From the NCBI RefSeq assembly GCF_963082655.1, contig NC_081553.1, positions 46,853,729-46,917,728 on the forward strand: a stretch of DNA of 64,000 nt. The letters are read 5' to 3'. Source of the stretch: Stomoxys calcitrans (lineage: Eukaryota; Arthropoda; Insecta; Diptera; Muscidae). How positions within the stretch are numbered: the stretch's first letter is position 1; each line of letters begins with the position of its first letter. Below, in pieces: positions 55,521-64,000 of this stretch. Below the pieces are notes generated by a model. The model saw nothing but the letters and a program-made list of their open reading frames with translations. It made no database searches and was not told where the DNA came from. The position numbers and the translations under genes are program-made.

Positions 55521-56939
55521 CTTTTTATTGTAGGCCTAAACTCCACATTCTCTGCAAATTTCATCAAATTCAATTCATTTGTTGTTGAGTGTAGGTGTAT
55601 ACGGAAGAACAACAACATTTTACAAAAATTGCTCAAAAAAATGTTTCAGTGTATAGGTCACCTGAACAACGTGGCCTTTTTTGTTCTTTATTCAGGGTTG
55701 ATTTTGAACTTAATCGAAGATCAAATTACCTTTACTCTTTACAGCGATAGCACTCAGAATGAGTTGGTGTATTTAAAAAATTGAAAAATTTTTAAGACAA
55801 CCCCCCACTAATCGCTCTAGAATATAAAGTCATTCATTTTATTACGTCCAACAAAACAATAACCTTTTTTGTTTCGCATTAATAATGATCATTTTCATTA
55901 AATTATTTAGATAACTACAGTAAACAACTATTGGACACCACCAAAAAACTAAAACCAAACTGGCTGGCTGGAAGCCCAATACCCATAGCAACATAAACCT
56001 ACCCAAATCAACAGCCTTTGATACGTTTATGAAAACAGGACTCTTCCTTTTTCGAGTGTTTCATACAGGGCATTGTGTTGAGAACATTGTTAACTCCCTG
56101 GCTGTGGGTAGATAAGGATCTGGCAAGTGCTAAAGTGATGTGCATTGCAAGGCATTAATTACAGTCAAACAGCCAGTCAGTCAGTTAGCTACTCATCCAT
56201 TCAGTTATGCTATTTGACTGACGGGCGTTGTAAGCACAAGGCGCATGCGCATACACAGTCTGGTGTGTGCGACAGAAAAAGAAGCCATCAAGATAAAAGC
56301 GGATCCTCCCGCGTTTGACTCGTGTCCTTTGGCAATGATGTATGTACATAAATAGTTGTATATGGCATACGCTTTTAGGGCTTCAATGCGGAATCCCCCT
56401 TTGCCTGACTTTGGCATTTCTCAAATTGGCGCTTTAGTTGACGTGTGCTTACCTTTTGATATATTTATCACAAGATGAAAATCTTCAAAGAAGGCAAAAG
56501 GGCGACTTTTTTGTTGGGAGAAATAATGATAAAACAAAAACACCACCATGGGATCAAAATGTTTTTTTTTTAATATTTGTTGGTTGTTTTTTGACTTTAG
56601 ATAAGATGTCTGTAGGTTTTAAGCGTTTATCCCTTAAAATGAATATTAATAGTTAATTTTATCCTATGCCTAAGTTGTTGAGTAATCGTTTAATTATTTG
56701 TGTAAACTTTCTTTTACCCCCTGCATTATTCTTCTACAGTTTTTTCTGGCGGTCCATTGGAAAAGGTCTAATGATTAATGCTACTTTTAAACTTTAAATG
56801 GAATTTCCTTTTATTTTGTATTTAAATATGCTAATCGACTAATGTTTTGTGGTTAATTAAAGATTGGGCGATTTAATCGCTTCGAATAATGACAAAATAT
56901 TATTACAAGGGAATTTTTAAAAGTTTGATAAGCATACAA
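55521..56939. other. No gene seen; contains the source of a duplicated segment
   Basis: AT-rich, single-copy-looking. The part at 56322-56523 occurs again at 57934-58129. Confidence 0.45.
56322..56523. repeat. Segmental duplication, copy 1
   Basis: GTGTCCTTTGGCAATGATG to GACTTTTTTGTTGGGAGAAA, about 200 bp. It aligns to 57934-58129 with a few substitutions and small indels. No repeat-family features are seen inside. Confidence 0.85.
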
Positions 56940-57060
56940 CCATAGAGATAACATACCACTTTAGGATATAATAACTTTGTCATGCCGTTTGCAACTCATC
57001 GAAATATTGATTTGAGACCCTTTAAAGCATATATGTATGTATGTATATTAGACCGTCCCA
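56940..57060 (+). repeat. DINE-1-like head fragment
   Basis: CACTTTAGGATATAATAAC, TTTGTCATGCCGTTTGCAAC, CATCGAAATATTGATTTGAG and a TATGTATGTATGTAT tract. Confidence 0.65.
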
Positions 57061-57339
57061 TCCTAAAGCCGGGAAAATTGTTTTGCTAGTAGAGCGTCCT
57101 AAGTTGGATGTAGTGTTTTCTAAGGATTCCAGTTGATTTTTTAGATCCTAACATAAAATTTGTATACAAAGGAACTTTTTATATGAAATTTATTGCAAAA
57201 ACACAAACTTTACCCTGCGGCTGTGGTAAAATGTATAGTTCGACTCAGAATTTCTTCTTAGACCCCAAATTTCGTATTGTACACACAAGTACCTACCTTT
57301 TAAATCTCATACTATCCTGATAGGCCTACAAGTCCGTTT

Positions 57340-57570
57340 GATTTGAATCCAAATATTTATATAATTTCGTGTTCTACATCCAATTACCTTTCATTTGATA
57401 CCCATATTGCCCCAATCGGTAAACATGTAATTTTTGAGCGGTTTTTGGAGATGGGGCGGGAGTCCCGACACTTGAGGTCAGATTGTTATATCAAGTTCGT
57501 ACTCTACTCTTAAACACCTTTCATTTGATACCCATATTGTCCTAATTGGTAAACATGTCCGTTTGGGTGG
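57340..57570. repeat. Second tandem family, two units
   Basis: CTTTCATTTGATACCCATAT at 57392 and again about 136 bp later, with AATCGGTAAACATG after each. Confidence 0.7.
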
Positions 57571-57825
57571 ATTTTGGGGACACGGTTATATGTCCCCAAT
57601 TTTGTGTTTCTGGTCTACCATAAGGGGGCATGCACAACTTTGCTTAAATTGGTCCATATCCAAGAGCTAGTGTTTTTGAATATTGTGGTTAGGGGGGAAG
57701 GGAGGGCCCTCCCCCTCGCGAAAATCACAAAATGTTCCCTTTATCCACCGAGAGCAAAATTTTACTTTTAAAAATTTCTTGCAGATCGTTTCAGCTGTTT
57801 TAAGTCTTTGCGGAACAAACAAACA

Positions 57826-57933
57826 AACATGTAAAAGCTCGGTCGGGCGGAATCTTATATACCCTCCACCATGGATCGGATTTGTCAAGTTTTTTTTTCC
57901 CAGTAATTCTTTATAGACAAACAATGGGTAATG
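57826..57933 (-). repeat. DINE-1-like tail
   Basis: AACATGTAAAAGCTCGGTCG, a GGGCGGAATCTTATATACCC variant and CTCCACCATGGATCGGATTTG. It is separated from its array by the duplicated segment. Confidence 0.8.
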
Positions 57934-58129
57934 GTGTCCTTTGGCAATGATGTATGTACATAGTTGAATATGGCATACGCTTTTAGGGCTTCAATGCGGA
58001 ATCCCCTTTGCCTGACTTTGGCATTTCTCAAATTGGCGCTTCAGTTGACGTGTGCTTACCTTTTGATATATTTATCACTAGATGAAGATCTTAAGAGAAG
58101 ACAAAGGGCGACTTTTTTGTGGGGAGAAA
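57934..58129. repeat. Segmental duplication, copy 2, inside a DINE-1-like element
   Basis: Homologous to 56322-56523. It lies exactly between the tail (57826-57933) and the first unit (TATCAGGTTATTCGATTCGG at 58131). Confidence 0.85.
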
Positions 58130-59930
58130 AATATCAGGTTATTCGATTCGGGCCATACTTGGCTTGGATGTTGGAGGCTATAGTCTCCAGTGGATGCCTT
58201 GTGCAAAATTTTAAGCCAATCAGACAAGAATTGCGCCCTTTAGGGGTTGGAGAAGTTAAATCTGGAGATCGGTTTATAAATGGAGCTATATTAGGTTATG
58301 AACTGGTTCGAACCATACTTGGTACGTATGTTAGAAGTCATCGAAAAAGTCAGTGTCAGCCAAATAGGATAAGAATTACGCCCTCTAGAGGTAAAAAAGA
58401 AGTATAATCGGGAGCTAGGATTATATGGGAGCTATATCAGGTTTTGGACTGATTCGATCCATATTTGGAGCATATGTTAGAGGTCATAGGACACGTCACT
58501 CTACAATATTTTAGTCAAATCGAATAAGAATTACGCCATCTAGAGGCGTATTTCTAAAATATAATCGGGAGATCGGTTTATATGGAAGCCATATCAGATT
58601 ACAGTCCGATTCATGCGCTATTTGGCACGTATGTTAGAGATCATTGAGAACATTTCTGTGCAAAATTTCGGCCAATTCTTATAATAATAACGCCCTCTAG
58701 AGGCTAAAGAAGTACAATCTGGAGATCAGTTTATATGAGAGCTATATCAGGTTAAGAACCCATTCGGACCATACATGGAACATATGTTGATAGTCACATG
58801 AGTATAGATTTTCAGCCAAATCAGACAAGAACTGCGCCCTATCGATTTAGGAAATGCATTAGAGGGATCGGTTTATAGGGGAGCTATATCAGGTTTTAAA
58901 CCGATTCAAGCCATACTTGGCGCGTATGTTAGAGGTCATAGAAAAAGTCAGTGGAGAATTTCAGACAAATTGGATAAAAATTAGGCTCTCTAGAGGCTTA
59001 AAGAATAAAATCGGGAGATCGGTTTATATAGGAGCTATATCCGATTTTAGACCGATTGTAACCATATGTTAGAAGAAAGTTACTGTGCAAATTTTAGCCA
59101 AATTGTATAGAAATTTCGCCCTCTAGAAGTCCAAGAAATAAAATCGGGAGATCGGCTTTTATGAGAGCCGTATTAGGTTATAAACCGATTAAAACCTTAT
59201 ATGGCAGGTATATTGATGGTCATGGGAGAAGTCGTTGTGCAAATTTTCAGCCAAATCAGACAAGAACTGTGCCCTCTAGAGACTTAAGATATGTTATAGT
59301 GAGATCGGTTTATATGGTAGCTATATCAGGTTGTGGACCTATTCAGACCGGGTCCTAATCTCAGCTCCCATGTAAACCGATCTCAGGTTTAGGACCAATT
59401 CGAACCACACTTGGTACTTATGTTTGAGGTCATTGAGAAAGTTACTGAGCAAAATTTCAGTCAAATCGAGGCTTAAGAAGATCGGTTTCTTATGGGAGCT
59501 ATATCAGGTTTTTGGCCGATTCGAACCATACTTGGCACGCATGTGAGAGGACATTGAGAAAGTTACTGTGCAAAATTTCAGCCAATGCGGATAAAAATGA
59601 CGCCTTGTAGAGACTTAAGAAGTATAATCGGGAGCTCGGATTATATGGGAGCTATATCAGGTTTTGGTGGAGATCGGTTTCTTATGGGAGCTATATCAGG
59701 TTTTTGGCCGATTCGAACCATACTTGGCACGCATGTGAGAGGACATTGAGAAAGTTACTGTGCAAAATTTCAGCCAATGCGGATAAAAATGACGCCTTGT
59801 AGAGACTTAAGAAGTATAATCGGGAGCTCGGATTATATGGGAGCTATATCAGGTTTTGGAGCGATTCGAGCCATACTTGCTAAATATGTTGAATGTTATA
59901 GAAAACGATAAAGTACCAAAAATTTGGCAT
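58130..59930 (-). repeat. DINE-1-like array, minus orientation
   Basis: About eleven units with GATCGGTTTATATGGGAGCTA and ACGCCCTCTAGAGG. It includes a recent 192-bp direct duplication (59479-59862). There is no head: it meets plus-orientation units near 59930. Confidence 0.82.
59479..59862. repeat. 192-bp perfect direct duplication
   Basis: AGATCGGTTTCTTATGGGAG begins at 59479 and 59671. The following ~188 bp appear identical by eye, including CAGCCAATGCGGATAAAAATG and CGGGAGCTCGGATTATATGG. The period is longer than the 153-bp unit. Confidence 0.9.
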
Positions 59931-60630
59931 CGATTGTTTGGTTGTGGGTTCCATCAACTATGCCAAAGTACGGCCTGAATCGGTCTATTACCTGATATAG
60001 CTCCAATAAAAACCGATCTGCCGATTTGATTTCTTGAGCCCCTGGAAGCTGTAATTTTTGTCCGATTTGGCTGAAATTTTGCATGGAATGATTTGTTATG
60101 CTTTTTAATACCCTTGCCAAGTACAGTCCAAATCGATGTTTAACCTGATATAACTCCCATATAAACCGATCTGCCGATTTGACTTCTTGAAGCTGCAATT
60201 GTTATCCGATTCGGCTGAAAATTTCCGCGGAGTGTTTTGTTATGACTTCCAAAAACTGTGCTTAGTACGGTCTAAATCGGTCAATAACCTGATATAGCCC
60301 CCTTATAAACCGATCTCCCAATTTGACTTGTCGATCCCCTGAAATCCGCATTTCTTAGCCGATGGGCTGAAATTTGGCACTCTGTTTTGTTATGACTTCC
60401 AAAAACCGCGTAATGAACGGTCCAAATTTGCCAAAAACCTGATATGGGCGCCATATGAACCGATCTCCCTACTTGTCTTATACGGCCCTTGAAACTTAAA
60501 TTTGCGCCTGCTTAACAAAAGTTTCTTACGTAAAATACACATCAACTGAGTTAATTTGTGGACATTTTTTGCAGAATCTATGGTGGTGGAATCTCAAGAT
60601 TTGGCACGGTCGAACTTAGCACATTTTTTA
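59931..60630 (+). repeat. DINE-1-like array and tail, plus orientation
   Basis: Units have CTGATATAGCTCCAATAAAAACC and GATTTGGCTGAAATTTTGC. The tail is CTATGGTGGTGGAATC, TTGGCACGGTCGAA and CACATTTTTTACTCGTTG. With 57826-59930 it forms a composite with tails at both outer ends. Confidence 0.8.
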
Positions 60631-61795
60631 CTCGTTGTATAATAGATCGAGAAAATGTCTTTCATATTAAGCTCTTCATTTAAGTACTAAGTCCTTTAGC
60701 ATTTTAGTTGACCAAATATATAATCTGCTTTTCTTTCCTTATTTCAAAAGTTTTTTTTTTTTTGTAGGTTAGGCCACTCTTGCTACCAATTCCTGGGATT
60801 TTATTTTCATAAATCCCTTGAAACCACAAAAGCAATTTGAAATATTATCGCTAAAAGTGTTTTACTCAACAAAAAACAGCAAAAATAAGCGTTTTATGTT
60901 TTGGTCATATTTGAAACTAATTGCCAGGGTATTGTTTGGTTTTTTTTTTTTACCAAGTCATGTGCTATGCCATTGTCCAACAGTAAAACAATTTCCCTAA
61001 TTGATTTTTAAACAAAAAGCTTAGCAATAATTTAAGTGTAGACCGAAGACAGATACTCTTTCATATACCAATGAATATTTTTTAAGCACATACTTAGTTA
61101 CTATAATGGTTGGAAAAAAAAAACGAAAGAAACCCTACAAGACCCCAGCAATAACAAATTAAAAACGAGCAACATTTGTCGCACAACTTGGCAAAGCTGT
61201 GGAAAGGTAAAATTCAAAATACTAGACATAATAAAAACAAGATTTATTTTTTTATAATTTAATTTTCTATAAAGAATTTATTGATTTTTTGCAAATAATA
61301 GTTGCCATGTCTTGTTTATCAACACACATGAGTTTATGTTGATGTCGGTCTATTTAAACAACATCAGACCATGACCATGATAATTGACTCGATAGGGTAA
61401 AAAAAGGAAATAAAATACAAAAATAGCAAAACAGGTCAGATTGTGTTAGAGGGTGTCGCATGGGGTCTCTTTAATGTCATCGCAGAAAGCCAACACTTGG
61501 TTAATAAAACATGTTAAAATTCAATGGGAAAAAATTCTTGGCGAAACTATAACTGTAGATCAAACTGAGGACAAATACGATACTTGAATGCCCTACATTG
61601 TTAGTTAGAATCAGTAAGGAAAGGCAAAAGTTGGGGGGTGTCGACTTTAGAATACCCTACAACTACCCTATAAGTACAAAGTGAGAGCTAATTCTCAAAT
61701 AATTTCGGAGGGACCTCGGCGAATGTTTAATATGTTCAAACTGTAGTAACTACCGTTGACAAATGACAGCATTTGTGGCAAATTACCCAAAATCT
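60631..61795. other. No gene seen; very AT-rich island
   Basis: T-run at 60750-60764, an A-run at 61107-61116 and no coding signal. Confidence 0.45.
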
Positions 61796-62996
61796 GACAA
61801 ACATATATATGGGGGCTATATCTAAATCTGAACCGATTTCAAACAAACTTTACAGATACTGTGAAAGTCGTTGAGGTAACCGTTGTACAAAATTTTGGCA
61901 AGATTGGTCGATAAATGCGCTTGCAATGGCTCTAGAAGTGAAAATCGGGTGATATACATATATGATAGCTATATCTAAATCTGAACCGATTTCTATGAAA
62001 TTCACCAGTAATGTCGGGAGTCAGGAGAAAGTCCTCCCTACTAAATTTCGAAAGCATTGCTTATCAAATGAGCATTTTATTGCAATATTTCTCAAAATCG
62101 GATGAACATATATATGGGAGCTATATCTAAATCTGAACCGATTTCGACCAAACTCTACAGATACTGTGAAAGTCGATGAGGTAACCTTTGTACAAAATTT
62201 TGGCAAGATTGGTCAATAAATGAGCATGCAGTGGCTCTAGAAGTGAAAATCGGGCGATATACATATATGATAGCTATATCTAAATCTGAACCGATTTCTA
62301 TGAAATTCACCAGTAATGTCGGGAGTCAGGAGAAAGTCCTCCCTACTAAATTTCGAAAGAATTGGTTTACAAATGAGCAATTTATTGCAATATTTCTCAA
62401 AATCGGTCGAACATATATATGGGAGCTATATCTAAATCTGGACCGATTTCGACCAAATTCTACAGATACTGTGGAAGTCGTTGAGGAAACCGTTGTACAA
62501 CATTTTGGCAAGATTGGTCAATAAATGCGCTTGCAGTGGCTCTAGAAGTGAAAATCGGGCGATATACATATATGAGAGCTATATCTAAATCTGAACCGAT
62601 TTCTATGAAATTCATCAGTAATATTAAGAGTCAAGAGAAAATACTTTCTGCCAAATTTCGAGAGAATCGGTTAACAAATGACTATATTATTGCATTATGA
62701 TTGCAAATCGGACGAACATGTATATGGGAGCTATATTCAAATCTGAACCGATTTTTTCCAATTTCCAAAGGATTTGTCTCCAGGCCCAAGAAAATGCTTG
62801 TGTCAAATTTGAAGACGATGGGATTAAAATTGCCATCTGTAGTTTGTACACAAATTAACATGGACAGAAGGACAAAGAGACGGACTGACGGACAAAGCAA
62901 AATTGAATCAGAGAGTGATTCTGAGTCGATCGGTATACTTATCAATGGGTCTATCTCTTTTCCTTCTGGGTGTTACAAACAAATGCACTATGTTAT
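61796..62996 (-). repeat. DINE/mini-me-like array with ~305-bp higher-order repeat and head
   Basis: AACATATATATGGGAGCTAT recurs at about 61800, 62105, 62410 and 62715. Between them lies an alternate half-unit with GAAAATCGGGCGATATACAT and ATGTCGGGAGTCAGGAGAAAG. Two different ~152-bp units thus alternate. The right end is GGACAAAGAGACGGACTGACGGAC (reversed GTCY-like) and GTGTTACAAACAAATGCAC at 62971-62989. Confidence 0.82.
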
Positions 62997-63275
62997 GATA
63001 CCCTGCCTATGACGCTGAGCTCCTGGATTCAAGTCCTGGCAAGACCATCAAACGATATTTTCAACGATGGTTTTCCCCTCCTAATGCTGGCAACATTTGT
63101 GAGGTGCTATACCATATAAAATTTCTCTCCAAAGAGGTGTCGCAATGCAGCACGCTGTTCGAACTCGGCTATAGAAAGAAGGCCCTTTATCATTGAGTTT
63201 AAAACTTAAATCGGACTGCACTCATTGATATGTGAAAGTTTGCCCCTGTTCCTTATTGGAATATTCATGGGCAAC
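62997..63275 (+). mobile_element. tRNA-derived SINE copy 15, 5' truncated
   Basis: It starts at CTGCCTATGACGCTGAGCTC, so the A box is lost. The B box is diverged (CCTGGATTCAAGTCCTGG). The body and distal end are well kept, to TATTCATGGGCAACA. Confidence 0.85.
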
Positions 63276-64000
63276 AGCTGCTGAGCAGCCGCAACAATAT
63301 CTGAGGAAAGAGGTACTTCACCGAAAGCGTAGATTCTATGGAGCCATTCCAAATGACTTTCTTTTGTTTGATATAGGTTCGGCGATATAGGATTGACCAA
63401 AAAATGTTGAAGTCACTTCTTCTGACTGTTTGGAACAACTGCTCTGAAACTCCAACCTATGCCCCAATAAATGTGTAGGGCATACAAGGAGGACATTTTT
63501 TTTCTGTTGCCTTACTTGGTGACAACAACACTTTTGCGTGTAGGAGGTTAGGTGGTGGCTTGAAGACAAGAAAAAAAAAACAGAACTGTCACTAAATCAC
63601 AGACGTTTGTGCACATGGGTCAGTTTACAAATACCCAACTGTCTAAAGGTTGATGGCAAAAAAGTGGAAAAGGTTAATGAACACTGCACCAAGTCTGAGC
63701 CCATTTGCTTAAAAGTGGGTAAGGGGGGGACAGAGAGTGGGAGCGATGAGGGGTCAGTTTTGATTTTCAACAAAAGAAAACAAGGAAAAGAAATTTAAAA
63801 CAGGTGTGAAACCATTGGATTTTTTTTTGCAATTTTGCAGACACTGAGGGAAGGCATAGAGAGAAGGTGGAGGGGTAAAGTAAGAAATCGTAAGAAGAAA
63901 ACTAAACAAAACATTCGAATAACACTCATGTATGTCCATACAAGTGGACATACATGTTTTTGGGGATAATACAAACAGTCTTTGGTTAGCAAGGTTTAAG
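63276..64000. other. No gene seen
   Basis: Single-copy-looking sequence with purine-rich stretches (63720-63800). Open frames here are short and have no domain. Confidence 0.4.

Noticed and set aside
55515..55784. 89-codon frame as a gene
   Set aside because: AT-rich composition, no domain, and its start lies in a copy of the second tandem family.
1..64000. LTR retrotransposons or endogenous viral genes
   Set aside because: No long direct repeats with primer-binding site, and no gag, protease, integrase or envelope motifs were seen; all polymerase remnants are of the non-LTR type.

Overview
The window looks like chromosomal DNA of a higher fly (Diptera, most probably a calyptrate muscoid; the exact species cannot be read from it). 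It is AT-rich and gene-poor. The intergenic or intronic sequence is filled with dispersed repeats of a kind known from flies: DINE-1/mini-me-like elements with GTCY microsatellites, tRNA-derived SINEs, mariner MITEs and decayed non-LTR retrotransposons. There are no bacterial-type genes, operons, CRISPR arrays or rRNA genes.

Only one convincing host coding segment is present: a first coding exon at 25810-26693 on the + strand. It encodes a low-complexity N-terminus (His-, Ala- and Asn-rich) and an eh1-type Groucho-binding motif, then ends at a consensus splice donor. This is the layout of an NK-class homeobox repressor (Hmx/NK7.1-like is my best guess). The homeodomain is not in the window, so everything to the right of the exon is probably first intron (>37 kb), and 24000-25809 is probably promoter plus 5' UTR.

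Dominant repeat. I call its ends 'head' (GTCY microsatellite and a stretch about 50-200 bp inside the end) and 'tail' (a GC-rich perfect palindrome just before a TTTTACTTGTT-like end). Between them lies a tandem array of ~153-bp units. The cleanest copies are 17323-18330 (+) and 42479-43597 (-). Blocks of this family cover roughly 1-2658, 6713-8854, 14747-18330, 21140-23362, 28842-32345, 33401-34120, 37331-39640, 42479-43597, 46591-48850, 50371-52893 and 57826-62996. The structure matches DINE-1/Helentron-type non-autonomous elements; no Rep/helicase gene is present.

Other layers. About 15 copies of one tRNA-derived SINE occur, six of them with recognisable target-site duplications. There are three copies of a 237-bp mariner MITE and three fragments of a Tc1/mariner transposon. 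A retrotransposon graveyard lies at 10449-14485, with further reverse-transcriptase pieces at 19795-21135, 39641-40203 and 53460-53840. A 2.0-kb minisatellite of 41-bp units (34121-36133) has two dyads in every unit. A 490-bp GTCY expansion is at 46723-47210.

Between the repeats are single-copy-looking islands (2659-5290, 8855-10370, 18581-19790, 24023-25809, 32346-33400, 36134-37330, 40444-41370, 44801-46590, 49441-50200, 55521-56930, 60631-61795, 63276-64000). No gene can be supported in them; they are where enhancers of the exon-1 gene would be sought.
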